Below are positions 37,974-47,679 of a stretch of 64,000 nucleotides of DNA, piece by piece. Location of the stretch: assembly GCF_005887555.1 (NCBI RefSeq), contig NZ_VCIA01000001.1:806001-870000 (forward strand), read 5' to 3'. Below the pieces are notes generated by a model. The model did not search any database and was not told the DNA's origin. It saw only the letters and a program-made list of their open reading frames with translations. The translations under genes and the position numbers were made by a program. The DNA comes from Lentibacillus cibarius. GTDB lineage: Bacteria > Bacillota > Bacilli > Bacillales > Amphibacillaceae. Position 1 is the stretch's first letter. The number at the start of each line of letters is the position of its first letter.

Positions 37974-40106
37974 TTAGCCGCCAAATTGCTGCATTAAATA
38001 ATTGGACTGTGAATTCATACGCTGGATCGCCTTTTCCATTTGGGTGAATTGACGCCAGTATCTATCCTCTACACGAACCAGACGGTCTTCGAATGAAGTG
38101 ATGCGTTCGTTCATATCATCCAGTCGCTCACCCATGGTGTACTGTTTTTTCGTGGTAAACGAGTTACCGGCTTTTTCCGTAATCTGGTCCATCACCTGAT
38201 TAACGGAATCCGTCATCCGCTGCAGAATTCCCTTCTCATTATAGGAAGCCCCTTCACTCGTGAACAATTCTTCAACCGCTTCAGGATTATCCTGTATAGC
38301 CGATTTCAATTTTGCTTCGTCAATTTTCAGCTTGCCGCCTTCACGATAATTGGATGTTGTCGTGATGCCGATACTGGACAGCTGGTTATAGGCTGACGGT
38401 ATGCCACTGTTCTCCACCTGTGTGTAAAAATCAAGCCGCATGTCATTCAGGGCACCAGATAGCATAGGATCTCGTCGCAGCATTCCACTTTTGGATTTTT
38501 CTTCCCATAATTCCTGCTCTCGTTCGCTCATGGATTCCCGCTGCTTATCGGTTAAAGGCTTGTAGTCACGGTACCGCTCTTCCTGAAGCCTATCTTGGAC
38601 ATTGCCAATCAGCTCATTATACTTTTCGACAAACCCTTTGATATTTTCAAAGACCGCTTCCGTGTCATTGGAGATATTCACCTTGACATTTCCATTGGAA
38701 AATTCTTGTTTGAGATTAAACGTCACCCCGGAAACTTCAAATGAATTGGACGTTCTTTCTGTCTTCAGTCCGTTCAACGTGAATTTTGCATTTTGACCAC
38801 CAGTTTCTTGTACGGCGTCATTAAAAAACAGTTGATTTACCGCAAAATCACCCTTAGCTTCAATTTCGTCTCCATTTGAATCATTAAAACTCCCTGTTTC
38901 CGTTCTTGTAAGCGACATCTTACCGGACATCTCATCGTAGAACATATTAACACCATTGTCTGCTCTGTTGACTTCACTGACCATGGAATCAAAGGATTGA
39001 CTCGCTTTGATATTGAAAGTCTCGTCTTTGAATCCTTCTTCGGTATGGGCACCTATGTTGAAGTTTGCATAATCATATTGATACTCGACTTTAACTTTTG
39101 ATCCGGCTTCAATAGAATCATCCATGGTAATGGTTCCTTCGTCAAAATTGATGGTTCCAGCTACCTCATCATTACTTTTTTTAATTATTTCTGTAGGCTC
39201 ACCTGTATCAGATACTTCTTTTGCCCCTGATAATTTATACGTATCCCCGTCTATTTTTAGAGTGAATTTATTTGAATCATTTTTCGCAATCTGCTGGTTC
39301 GAGAGCTTAATCGTTGTCCCTTTTTCAGATGTCGTCATTGTATCTATCTGTCGATCCGTAACATACTTAACATCAACTTGTGTTCCCTTATCAAGGCTTT
39401 TATTAAATGTTAAAACACCTGTATCAGTGTCCACTAAAACCTGATTATTAGCCAAATCATAATCATCTACCGTTTTACTCGGATCCTTGTAAATCGCCGT
39501 ATAATAGTCATTGCCTACCCGAATCGACATATCCTCTACTATGTCTGTTTCATCGTTTGCGTTTTTTGTATTTTTTATAGAAACACTTTCCTCGGAAATA
39601 CCTTCTTGAAGGTTAAGATAAATCTGATTATTATTATCTGATTCCATGGAAATAGACTCAGATTTGATACTCCCCTGGTTCCAAATGCTAGAGTCACTAG
39701 GATCATCAAATAATTCCTTAAGACTTTTACTCGTATCGACAGAAGACGGATCACTGAAAATCTTACTACCATTTACCTTCGTTGCGGCACTTGCCAGCTG
39801 CTCTACCTCTGAAATATTATAGGATGACTGACTAGCAGCACTAGAAGCACTTGCTGTAACAAAGTCTTCATTGGTAGATGATGATGTCCTGGCCCGAAAC
39901 GTTGTCGACATCTTCATATCGGTCAGCTGGGACCGGAACTCCATAAACTGCTTATTCACATCGCGGTACGCATCCCGCTGCCACGTCATCCACGTCTTGT
40001 CCTGCTCCATTTTTTGTAGCGGCATTCGCTCTGCCTTCATCAGGTCCGAAACCATCTTATCAATATCCATACCTGAAGCCAGTCCGCCAATTCGCATATC
40101 ATTCAC
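37974..40106 (-). CDS. fliD: Flagellar filament cap protein FliD
   Basis: 710 residues. N-terminal MRIGGLASGMDIDKMVSDLM is the FliD signature (D0), and the C-terminal RLVRVEDRYWRQFTQMEKAI coiled coil with final SNYLMQQFGG completes the D0-D1 core. B. subtilis FliD is about 500 residues, so roughly 200 extra residues lie in the central D2-D3 part, with repeated acidic beta segments (e.g. DTDTGVLTFNKSLDKG and FDEGTITMDDSIEAGSKVK). Needed for flagellin polymerisation; the insertion would be surface-exposed. Confidence 0.93.
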   Translation of the reverse strand: MNDMRIGGLASGMDIDKMVSDLMKAERMPLQKMEQDKTWMTWQRDAYRDVNKQFMEFRSQLTDMKMSTTFRARTSSSTNEDFVTASASSAASQSSYNISEVEQLASAATKVNGSKIFSDPSSVDTSKSLKELFDDPSDSSIWNQGSIKSESISMESDNNNQIYLNLQEGISEESVSIKNTKNANDETDIVEDMSIRVGNDYYTAIYKDPSKTVDDYDLANNQVLVDTDTGVLTFNKSLDKGTQVDVKYVTDRQIDTMTTSEKGTTIKLSNQQIAKNDSNKFTLKIDGDTYKLSGAKEVSDTGEPTEIIKKSNDEVAGTINFDEGTITMDDSIEAGSKVKVEYQYDYANFNIGAHTEEGFKDETFNIKASQSFDSMVSEVNRADNGVNMFYDEMSGKMSLTRTETGSFNDSNGDEIEAKGDFAVNQLFFNDAVQETGGQNAKFTLNGLKTERTSNSFEVSGVTFNLKQEFSNGNVKVNISNDTEAVFENIKGFVEKYNELIGNVQDRLQEERYRDYKPLTDKQRESMSEREQELWEEKSKSGMLRRDPMLSGALNDMRLDFYTQVENSGIPSAYNQLSSIGITTTSNYREGGKLKIDEAKLKSAIQDNPEAVEELFTSEGASYNEKGILQRMTDSVNQVMDQITEKAGNSFTTKKQYTMGERLDDMNERITSFEDRLVRVEDRYWRQFTQMEKAIQRMNSQSNYLMQQFGG

Positions 40107-40161
40107 CCCTGAGGTTTTGGTTCTCTATGAAAATAGTGTTTATTAAACCTTCTTTTCTATT

Positions 40162-40189
40162 ATATCGGTAGGGTAAAGGAAAATGTTTA
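40162..40189 (-). promoter_or_regulatory. Probable SigD promoter of fliD
   Basis: Minus strand TAAA (40189-40186), 16-bp spacer, ACCGATAT (40169-40162), close to the SigD consensus TAAA-N15-GCCGATAA. It sits about 55 bp upstream of the fliD start. Confidence 0.6.
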
Positions 40190-40368
40190 GATAGGAACTA
40201 ATTACATTTTATTAATCCGAAATAACTAGAAATATCTATTACTTACCTCTTTCCTCAAATTAGGAAGGAATGGATGAAATTAAATAGACAATATAAAGTG
40301 AATCCAGTTGCTGGACTCATATACTGATATGGGAAGTCCATAATTTAATGAACTCCCCCTAATTAAAT

Positions 40369-42063
40369 TTAAAGCTTAAAACTTCGAACTAATCCTTTAA
40401 GACCCTCCGCTAATTTAGCAAGGTCATCTGCGCTGGAAGCAACCCCCTCCATCGAGCTAGTTGTTTGTTGAGAAGATGCGGATGTTTGTTCAACTCCTGC
40501 AGCGGACTCCTGGGAAACGGATGCAATCTCCTGAATGGAACTATTCATTTGTTGACTGGTCGCGGAGATTTCAGATAAATTTTCGGATACCGTTTCAATA
40601 CTATTGACGACATCCGTTATAGCTTCACTAATGCCATCAAACTTCTCACCAGTCGAGTTAATTTGTTTTGTTCCTTTATCTGCTTCCTTATAGCCTTCTT
40701 GTAAAGAATTGGCTACTGAGCCTGTTTCAATTTGGATATTACTTACAATACCAGTAATATCCGTCACGGACTCAGAAACTTGTTCTGCCAGTTTTCTTAC
40801 CTCATCAGCAACTACAGCAAATCCTTTGCCATGTTCACCGGCTCTAGCAGCTTCGATTGCTGCATTTAAAGCTAATAGGTTGGTCTGGTCAGCAATGTCT
40901 TTAATAACAGAAACGAGCTTGGAAATGTCTTGTGAATGTGCATCCAATCCTTGAACCTTTTGAAAAGCATCTTGTACGATACTATCTATTTTTTCCATCT
41001 GGTTCTTAGAATCGTTCATCAATTGGCTACCTTCATCTGTCATACGAAGTACAGTAGTAGAAGCTTGGTGTATCTGTTCACCATTTTCGTTGGCTTCTTG
41101 CACTCGTGTCGTGAACGTTGACATGGCTGAAGATAATTCACTTGAGCTATTCGCTTGTGTTTCTGAACCGGATGCTAGTTCCTGCATCGTAGTCGCAATT
41201 TGTTCAGACCCTAATTTCACTTCATTGGCAGATTGCGTTAACTCTTCACTTTGGCTGCTTACCATTTCAGAAACTTGATTGATTTGATTTAAAAGATCAC
41301 GCATATTTGTATTCATTTCGTTTGTCGCTGTGACTAATTGTCCCACCTCATCCTCTGATTTGGTTTCAAGTAAATCGTGTGTTAAATCGCCATTCGAAAT
41401 AAGCTTCATTCGATTCATAACAGCTTTTATTGGATTGGAGATAATTCGGGCGGTAATAATAGCCGTGATAATACCTAGAACAACTATTAAAGCGGATGTA
41501 ATCACCACAGTAAGTACAGTAGTTTTCGCATTGGCCGTCATTTCTTCCCCTATCTTTTTTATCTCGGCTTCCCTTTGATTAGCAAGGGATTTAAATTCAT
41601 CTATTAATTCATTTCCCATTGGTTGTACATCGTTTTGCATCACTTCCATTGCACTTTCAATATTCCCATTTTCATACTTTGCAATCACCTTATCAGTTAG
41701 CTTACCCCACTCGGTTTTCTTATCTATCAACTTTTGCAACTGATTAGAATTACTAATTTCAAGCGCTTTATTCTCTAATTTTATATTTTCGTCTATACCA
41801 GCATTAAATTCTTTTTTATAGGCATTATCTTTATACAATAATAACCCACGCAACAGACTTGTTCTTTTCGTCATGTTATTGGCAAGGTTCTCATCAGTAA
41901 TTAATAAGCTAATTTCTTTGTTTATCATATTTTGCATACTACTGTTTGTTTTTTGTAAAGCGTATATGTTATATACACTTAATAAAACAACCAATACAAG
42001 GATAATACTAAACCCGAATAGTACCTTAGTTGTAATCCGTTTAAATTTTAGTAACCCTTTCAT
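40369..42063 (-). CDS. Methyl-accepting chemotaxis protein 3 (4HB sensor)
   Basis: 564 residues: TM1 (about 12-30), a four-helix-bundle ligand domain (about 32-185) instead of dCache, TM2 (about 186-208), HAMP, then the signalling domain with [20 protein letters not shown]. The signalling half resembles the two other receptors. Transcribed behind its own c-di-GMP-I riboswitch and terminator. Confidence 0.93.
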   Translation of the reverse strand: MKGLLKFKRITTKVLFGFSIILVLVVLLSVYNIYALQKTNSSMQNMINKEISLLITDENLANNMTKRTSLLRGLLLYKDNAYKKEFNAGIDENIKLENKALEISNSNQLQKLIDKKTEWGKLTDKVIAKYENGNIESAMEVMQNDVQPMGNELIDEFKSLANQREAEIKKIGEEMTANAKTTVLTVVITSALIVVLGIITAIITARIISNPIKAVMNRMKLISNGDLTHDLLETKSEDEVGQLVTATNEMNTNMRDLLNQINQVSEMVSSQSEELTQSANEVKLGSEQIATTMQELASGSETQANSSSELSSAMSTFTTRVQEANENGEQIHQASTTVLRMTDEGSQLMNDSKNQMEKIDSIVQDAFQKVQGLDAHSQDISKLVSVIKDIADQTNLLALNAAIEAARAGEHGKGFAVVADEVRKLAEQVSESVTDITGIVSNIQIETGSVANSLQEGYKEADKGTKQINSTGEKFDGISEAITDVVNSIETVSENLSEISATSQQMNSSIQEIASVSQESAAGVEQTSASSQQTTSSMEGVASSADDLAKLAEGLKGLVRSFKL

Positions 42064-42270
42064 TTCGCATCCCCTTCTTTTCTAATAATTTGATATTTCA
42101 TTGTCCATAAGTAAAGTTAATGTCACATTTATTTGTTTTCTCTAAAGACCCTCCAATCCAGTTGCTCGCTCATACGAAAAACAGCCTCTTTCAAAAGTTT
42201 TTTCATGTCATGACCCTCTTAAAACCGCTGCATAAACAGGAAAGAAAATCAAAAATAGTTTTATTCAATT

Positions 42271-42301
42271 AAAAAGGCTATTCAATAGTTATTGAATAGC
42301 C
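42271..42301 (-). terminator. Intrinsic terminator of the second riboswitch
   Basis: GGCTATTCAAT (42276-42286) and ATTGAATAGCC (42291-42301) form a perfect stem with a 4-nt loop, followed on the minus strand by U5. It lies between the aptamer and mcp3. Confidence 0.82.
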
Positions 42302-42334
42302 AAAATCAAAATAATATGCATCATATTAAAAATA

Positions 42335-42423
42335 GTGGCAGCCTGGCGATCATTATACACGGCGCATGTGTATAGTAGACCCATTAGCTTTGCGTCCTAT
42401 CCTTTCAGATAGTTTGCCTTTTT
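42335..42423 (-). promoter_or_regulatory. Cyclic-di-GMP-I (GEMM-I) riboswitch upstream of mcp3
   Basis: Minus strand contains AAGGCAAACTAT, GAAA, GGACGCAAAGCTAATGG and CGCCAGGCTGCCAC in the right order and spacing for GEMM-I. The core pieces match those of the riboswitch at 31825-31912, while the P1/P3 arm differs. A perfect terminator hairpin follows. mcp3 is the first gene downstream (start 42063). A TATAAT-like -10 is at 42472-42467. Confidence 0.88.
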
Positions 42424-42671
42424 CTTTATTATTTTTGTAGGAAAAAAACACCATTACCCATGGACTATTATAGTGTAATAAACTTCTTCTTCTTAAATCA
42501 ACAAGATTTCTAAAGTCTATATTTTTCGATATTTTATACGATAACATTCAACTACATAAATATTGGGGAACAGCTCATTGGTATAGTAAAACTAATTAAC
42601 AGCAGCAAATAAAAAAACAGGAGACCGAAACAGTTATCAGCCTCCTGCGATTCAATCTATTAACCTCGAAA
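42424..42671. other. Promoter region of riboswitch-led mcp3
   Basis: About 250 bp between the aptamer and the end of the ABC ATPase gene. A TATAAT (42472-42467, minus) is the best -10; no convincing -35 was found. Nothing else was recognised. Confidence 0.35.
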
Positions 42672-43466
42672 TCATCCCAATATCGCACGGTCATTCTCAA
42701 ATTGCTCGCCGCGGATGCGTTGAAATTCTTCCAGCAATTGTTCAATGGTCAGTTTTTCTTTTTCCTTTTCAGGTAAATCTAAAATAATTTGCCCTTTATC
42801 CATCATGATCAGCCGATTCCCCAAATCGAGCGCCTGCTGCATATTGTGGGTAACCATTAAAGTCGTTAATTGAAACTTTTCAACAATATCTTCCGTGATG
42901 TCTGTAATTAACTGTGCGCGGGAAGGATCCAACGCTGCTGTATGCTCATCCAACATTAAAATATCCGGTTCGGTAAATGTCGCCATCAGCAGGGACAATG
43001 CCTGACGCTCCCCACCGGAAAGCAATCCCACTTTGGCATTAAGTCGATCTTCCAGTCCAAGGTGTAGCGTTTGTAAATAATCCCGGAACATGGTCCTCCG
43101 TTTTTTTGTAACACCGGGTTTAAGTTTGCGCGTTTTATTGCGCGCATAAGCCATGGCCAGATTTTCCTCAATTGTCATGGATGGTGCAGTCCCGGCCATC
43201 GGATCCTGGAAAACGCGTCCAATCAATTTTGACCGCTTGTATTCTGGTAAATGAGCCACCTGCCGATGATTAATCAAAACATCGCCGACATCGGGGATGA
43301 TATGACCGGCAACAGTGTTCATTAGCGTCGATTTACCCGCACCGTTACTGCCAATAACGGTGACAAAATCGCCTTTTTCTAGTACTAGATTAATTTGCTG
43401 CAAAGCCTCTTTTTCATCCGGGGTACCTTCATTAAATGTAACGGAAATATCATTTAGTTGAAGCAT
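42672..43466 (-). CDS. ABC transporter ATP-binding protein
   Basis: 264 residues: Walker A GSNGAGKS, Q-loop QDPMAGTAPSM, signature LLSGGERQALSLLMA, Walker B DILMLDEHTAALDP, switch H in MVTHNMQQ. It powers import with the adjacent permease and lipoprotein of the same operon (start to stop spacing of one base). Its length fits importer ATPases. Confidence 0.92.
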   Translation of the reverse strand: MLQLNDISVTFNEGTPDEKEALQQINLVLEKGDFVTVIGSNGAGKSTLMNTVAGHIIPDVGDVLINHRQVAHLPEYKRSKLIGRVFQDPMAGTAPSMTIEENLAMAYARNKTRKLKPGVTKKRRTMFRDYLQTLHLGLEDRLNAKVGLLSGGERQALSLLMATFTEPDILMLDEHTAALDPSRAQLITDITEDIVEKFQLTTLMVTHNMQQALDLGNRLIMMDKGQIILDLPEKEKEKLTIEQLLEEFQRIRGEQFENDRAILG

Positions 43467-44465
43467 TTACACAACTCCTTTTGCCTTTGTTCCGCTAAGC
43501 TCTGCGCGTTTTCGTTTACGCCGTAGTTTTTCCTTCCGTGCTCGCATTACTTTTGGTGCAACTAAGGCGGCGATAACGAGCAGTGCTGTAATCAGCTTCA
43601 TATCTCCGGTTTCCAAAAACTCCACTCGTAAGGCCATGGTGACAACCATTCGGTAAATAACAGCACCGCCAATAACTGCAAGTGTTGTCCATACAATCGT
43701 TTTTGTACCAAATAATGCTTCACCAATGATGACAGAGGCTAACCCAATAATAATCATTCCAATCCCCATACCAACATCAGCGAACCCACCATGCTGAGCA
43801 ATGAGCGCTCCTGACAAAGCAACCAGAGCATTGGATATGCCAACCCCCGTAATAATCAATAAATCCGTATTGGCTGACAAACTGCGGATCATCCGCTGAT
43901 TATCCCCAGTTGCGCGTAACGCCAGCCCTATCTCTGTTTTTAAATAATAATCGGTTAACAACTTAATCAACATCGTGGCAACAATCATAACAAACAAAAT
44001 ACCCCACGTTGACGGTAATTGTTCCATGCCAAAAGATGCTAGCATCCCATTCAGCAGTCCATCAATCCCGGTTGCACTCCAAATGCTCTCCAATTGTTTA
44101 AAAACCGTTGATTCCTGCAGTAATGATAGGGTCGGCTGCCCCATGATTCGTAAATTGATCGAATATAGTGCAATCATCATCAAAATGCCGGATAACAATG
44201 CATTAATATTCCCTTTCGCATGAAGGGATCCGGTAATACATCCGGCTAAAAATCCGGCAATTGCTGCGAACAGTGTCGCTAAAATGGGTGGCACCCCATT
44301 CATAATAGAGATAGAAGCAACAGCCGCACCTGTCACAAAACTTCCATCAACGGTCAAATCCGGAAAATCCAACACACGGAAGGTTAAATATACTCCTAAG
44401 GCCATAATGGCATAAATAATTCCTGATTCCACTGCTCCAAATAATGCGATAAACATGATGTCCAC
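43467..44465 (-). CDS. ABC transporter permease (BPD_transp_2 type)
   Basis: 332 residues with 8-10 hydrophobic helices; the start GAVESGIIYAIMALGVYLTF and LDFPDLTVDGSFVTGAAVAS are typical of permeases in putative tryptophan/tyrosine (TrpXYZ-like) ABC systems. C-terminal basic tail (RARKEKLRRKRKR). Follows the binding-protein gene after a hairpin and is followed directly by the ATPase. Confidence 0.88.
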   Translation of the reverse strand: MDIMFIALFGAVESGIIYAIMALGVYLTFRVLDFPDLTVDGSFVTGAAVASISIMNGVPPILATLFAAIAGFLAGCITGSLHAKGNINALLSGILMMIALYSINLRIMGQPTLSLLQESTVFKQLESIWSATGIDGLLNGMLASFGMEQLPSTWGILFVMIVATMLIKLLTDYYLKTEIGLALRATGDNQRMIRSLSANTDLLIITGVGISNALVALSGALIAQHGGFADVGMGIGMIIIGLASVIIGEALFGTKTIVWTTLAVIGGAVIYRMVVTMALRVEFLETGDMKLITALLVIAALVAPKVMRARKEKLRRKRKRAELSGTKAKGVV

Positions 44466-44616
44466 CCCCGTGCCTATTTTGTAACGTCAGAAAGTATAAA
44501 ATATGAATGACCTTATCATAAAAACTTCGGCTCGCTCAGAGACCTGGCGAATACCAAGTTTTTTAACAGGATATGTCTATTTAAATGACGTGTTCGTTCA
44601 AGTTGATAAGTACAAT

Positions 44617-44646
44617 GCAGCAGGGAGGGGCAATCCTGCCTGCTGC
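44617..44646 (-). promoter_or_regulatory. Inter-cistronic hairpin
   Basis: GCAGCAGG (44617-44624) and CCTGCTGC (44639-44646) form a stem between the binding-protein gene and the permease. With little T-run it looks like a partial terminator or stabiliser that would keep the binding protein in excess of the membrane components. Confidence 0.55.
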
Positions 44647-44667
44647 GATTGTAAAAAATGATATGAA

Positions 44668-45681
44668 CTATTCATCTTTTAAGATTTTTGCATTTTCGTC
44701 CCATTCATCGTTCCATTCCACACCTTGTTCCTCTGCCGCTTGTTTGTTAATGAATAACTGCATTTCCTGTGGATATTCAACAGCTATATCATTTGGCTTT
44801 TTATTCCCCTTCAGAATTTCTACCGCCATTTCTCCTGTTCGGTAACCAATTTTTTCATAATCAATTCCGTAAGTGGCAAATCCACCTTTCTTCAGTGAAT
44901 CCGGTTCACCTACGATCATTGGAATGTCTTGCTCATTGGCAACACCCACCACACTATCCAAAGCGGAAACAACCGTATTATCAGTAATGATATAAAAGAC
45001 GTCCACTTTGCTGACAAGTGTTTGCGTTGCCTGCTGTACTTCAGCAGAATTGGCAACGGTCCGCTCAGCAAACGACAAATTGGTGCCATCAGCCGCCTTT
45101 TTCACAGCTTCAATTTGTGTGACAGAATTTTGCTCCCCTGCATTGTAGATTAAGCCAACTTGCGCATCGTCAAAATTATCCGCAATAAATTGTACCGTAT
45201 TTTTAACCGCATCCGGGTGAAGATCGACAACACCAGTCGCGTTTCCTCCCGGCTGTTCCATGGATTCAACCAGGCCAGCTTCCACTGCGTCTGTTACCGA
45301 GGTGAATAGAATAGGAATATCTTCTGTCGCCTGTACCGCGCCAAGTGCACTAGGCGTCGAATTGGCAAAAATCAAATCCACTTGATCAGCCACAAAATTT
45401 TCCGCAATGGGGGTAACATTGTTCTGATCCCCCTGCGCACTTTGTAAATCATATTCCACACTCAAGTCCGCGTCCGCAAGCGCATTCTGAAAACCTTCAT
45501 AAGCTGCATCAAGAGACGGATGTTCAACAATTTGCGTCGCTCCAACGGCATACGTCTTTTCTTCATCGGAAGCCTCCGCATCGCCCGAATCATCAGTACC
45601 ACTACTTTCATTACCGTCACCACATGCGGTAATGACCATGAAACTAATGAGTGCAATAATGAATAATAAGCCTTTTTTCAT
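44668..45681 (-). CDS. ABC transporter substrate-binding lipoprotein
   Basis: 337 residues. ATG 45681 follows CAGGGGGAAG; the 33 preceding open codons lack a site. Signal peptide ends at ITAC (lipobox, C20). The mature protein resembles the pfam04392 'ABC_sub_bind' family, including ANSTPSALGAVQ and LIYNAGEQNSVTQIEAV. Such proteins are often called TrpX-like, but the substrate is not known here and no T-box or trp leader was found upstream. Confidence 0.88.
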   Translation of the reverse strand: MKKGLLFIIALISFMVITACGDGNESSGTDDSGDAEASDEEKTYAVGATQIVEHPSLDAAYEGFQNALADADLSVEYDLQSAQGDQNNVTPIAENFVADQVDLIFANSTPSALGAVQATEDIPILFTSVTDAVEAGLVESMEQPGGNATGVVDLHPDAVKNTVQFIADNFDDAQVGLIYNAGEQNSVTQIEAVKKAADGTNLSFAERTVANSAEVQQATQTLVSKVDVFYIITDNTVVSALDSVVGVANEQDIPMIVGEPDSLKKGGFATYGIDYEKIGYRTGEMAVEILKGNKKPNDIAVEYPQEMQLFINKQAAEEQGVEWNDEWDENAKILKDE

Positions 45682-46201
45682 CTTTTTCTTCCCCCTGTTC
45701 ATGTTTTTCTGACTCTTTATACTGTTAAAAATTATGGTAATTATATCATAGGGTGTAGAAGAGTCAAGGTGTTTGCGCAATTTCGTGGAACTAGAACTAA
45801 AAAAGGTAGAAGCAACATGAAGTCATACGTCTCTATGGGGCTACTATTTAGGCCAAGCTATATAAGTCTACTTTATTCAAAGCAGTCACATGTATTGTTG
45901 GAAGTTCGAGGATGCTCTGACATTTGACAGTCGGATGTATTTATGCGATGATTATCTATTGTGAGTGAAGTAATGATAAGAACTAAATTCTGGCATTCTA
46001 CTCGATTGTTTTTGAAGATGCTTAATCACACTGGCGCGACTTCGGGGTCGCAAGGACGTCAGAGCAGGTAGGGCTGACGTTGCTTAAGTTAGAAAAATCC
46101 AGTGGAACACAAACCGCGGCAAAGTTGGAATCTTAATTAATCGGATTCCCGCCTGATAAGGCTAATTAATAAAAATGAAAGCTTATGTGTTACTTTATTG
46201 A
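45682..46201. other. Intergenic region, nothing recognised
   Basis: About 520 bases upstream of the ABC operon. It contains no recognisable T-box, riboswitch or gene. The promoter of the ABC operon must be in the left part. Confidence 0.4.
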
Positions 46202-46240
46202 CCAAAGGGGTACTCTTATAACAAGGGTACCCCTTTTTCA
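46202..46240 (+). terminator. Intrinsic terminator hairpin
   Basis: AAAGGGGTAC and GTACCCCTTTTT form a stem with a T-run on the plus strand. No intact plus-strand gene precedes it; it may belong to a lost gene or act bidirectionally. Confidence 0.7.
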
Positions 46241-46251
46241 ATGGGTGAACG

Positions 46252-46344
46252 TTAGGACTCGACCTCGATCATTCTGGGCCGCACAACGTATTCGTCTTTA
46301 GCTATATCAATTCCTACAATTAATGTAGAAATGTAAGTTGCCAT
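46252..46344 (-). pseudogene. N-terminal remnant of an IS110-family transposase
   Basis: 30 codons from ATG 46344: MATYISTLIVGIDIAKDEYV, the DEDD start of IS110 transposases (GIDIAKD contains the first catalytic aspartate). The frame ends at 46252; the +1 frame gives VAQNDRGRVL, so a frameshift follows, and the rest of the gene is missing. About 100 bp upstream may derive from the element's left-end non-coding region. Confidence 0.7.
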
Positions 46345-46609
46345 ATTTTCTGATTTTTATTAAGTTCACTTTGGGCCCTTCTTCGTATATTTAGAGTTAT
46401 GATCATGACACCCTATATCAAGGGGCCCTCTTTGTTTCAAACCTGAAATAATACCTTTCCCCAAGATTACTCTGCCGATCCAAGCAAAAGCCCATTATAC
46501 GATAAATGGAAAAAACCGAACTGACTCGAAATCTGGCGGAAACTTTGAATCTTCGTTTGTCTCTACCTCACATCAGGAGAATTCCATGGCGACAAGCATC
46601 AAGCCCCAT
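46345..46609. other. Intergenic region beside yjfB
   Basis: About 260 bp with the 3' flank of yjfB and probable leftover of the IS110 end. No gene, terminator or promoter was recognised. Confidence 0.3.
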
Positions 46610-46810
46610 TTAACCTTTCATGTCAATGTTTCCTCCTAAATGTGGTTGAGCTGCATGCTCAATGGCAGCTACATTATTTGTACTCAATAACTTTTGAACA
46701 GCTTCCCCCTGTCGCTCGGCATTCCCCATTGCCATCTTCATAACTGAAATAGAAGCTTGTTGTTGAACTTGGCTTTGATTCAACACCATTGACATTAATG
46801 CAATATCCAT
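46610..46810 (-). CDS. YjfB-family putative motility protein
   Basis: 66 residues starting MDIALMSMVLNQSQVQQQAS, like Bacillus YjfB, a small SigD-regulon protein annotated as a motility protein with unknown function. All-helical, no signal. No good SigD promoter was found upstream. Lies alone at the border of the mobile-element cluster. Confidence 0.7.
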   Translation of the reverse strand: MDIALMSMVLNQSQVQQQASISVMKMAMGNAERQGEAVQKLLSTNNVAAIEHAAQPHLGGNIDMKG

Positions 46811-47175
46811 CAGAACACCATCTTTCTCTATTTAATGATCATCCAGGTATAATCATCTTACGTCTAGTCTTAGTGTCTTTCGAGTCATCGAATAGTTCAT
46901 GCCGATTTTCCCTTCAACAAAATTTGTGAATTTCGGGAGTGACAGTCACAACGCGAGCCAAATCTCACTTCTAATCTTAGCATTTCTTATCTTCTTTATC
47001 TATGACTGTCTTTGACAGCTATTATTTCGGGAAGGACTGACATCCCCCTCATAAATAGATAACGCATTCCGGGTATATTCTTCATTAAAAATTCACATCC
47101 ACTACTAGATTATAGGTAGATGTATCCTTTATAATTGGCTGGGTTTAAATGATTATTAGTACATAAGGAGCATTT
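46811..47175. other. Intergenic region with promoter of the split small gene
   Basis: About 360 bp. The right part carries TATAAT at 47130-47135 on the plus strand upstream of AAGGAG (47164-47169) and the ATG at 47176, a likely promoter for the IS66-split gene. A -35 is not clear. The left part shows nothing. Confidence 0.35.
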
Positions 47176-47231
47176 ATGATACAAATAAAATACAAGGACT
47201 TAGAACAATTAATGGAAATGATTAATCATCA
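47176..47231 (+). pseudogene. 5' part of a 32-codon gene split by IS66
   Basis: ATG 47176 with AAGGAG ahead, reading MIQIKYKDLEQLMEMINHH up to the IS66 target duplication (47224-47231). Removing IS66 plus one target copy joins it to 53121-53163 to give a 32-residue protein ending RKLMLETALELIK. Family not recognised. Confidence 0.7.
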
Positions 47232-47283
47232 GTAAGCGTAAAATAATCCCCACCTATAAAAAGATGGGGATTTCATGTATGCT

Positions 47284-47513
47284 TTATTTAGATTTATTTG
47301 GAACATGACATTCCTGAGGGAGTGTTGCTGACCATGGCAGGTATTGAGCCAATTGCTCCTTATCCGTCGTATCCATATTGGGAAGTTCCTCAAACAGATA
47401 GCTCAGGTAGTTGAATGGATTCAATCCATTCTCTTTGGCTGTCTCTACTACACTATAAATAATTGCGCTAGACTTCGCACCTTTTGTGGTATTGCTGAAA
47501 AGCCAATTTTTTC
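47284..47513 (-). pseudogene. 3' fragment of IS66 tnpC
   Basis: Minus-strand reading RKNWLFSNTTKGAKSSAIIY continuing through NPFNYLSYLFEELPNMD to a stop at 47284 is the conserved C-terminus of IS66 transposase. It continues the 50934-52346 fragment, whose end SIKPFIIGR immediately precedes it in homologues. Confidence 0.9.
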
Positions 47514-47679
47514 TATTATGTGTTTAAGAACATAAGCGCAATTATGTTCTTAACCTAGTTATGTGCTGAAAATAAATATAAACCTTTTGGATAAATCCAT
47601 TTTATCTAATTTCAGTACATAACGTTATAAGCATTGTCCTTTTGCTAAGATAAGAGTAAAAGAAAAGGAGCCAATGCTT

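Noticed and set aside
42353-42547. Minus-strand 64-codon ORF
   Set aside because: It covers the second c-di-GMP-I aptamer and its leader; no RBS.
44668-46200. T-box or other riboswitch upstream of the TrpX-like ABC operon
   Set aside because: No T-box core (AGGGTGGNACCGCG-like) or other aptamer motif was found in the upstream 500 bases.
47344-47535. Plus-strand ORF of 63 codons at the left RIT border
   Set aside because: Antisense of the IS66 tnpC 3' fragment.
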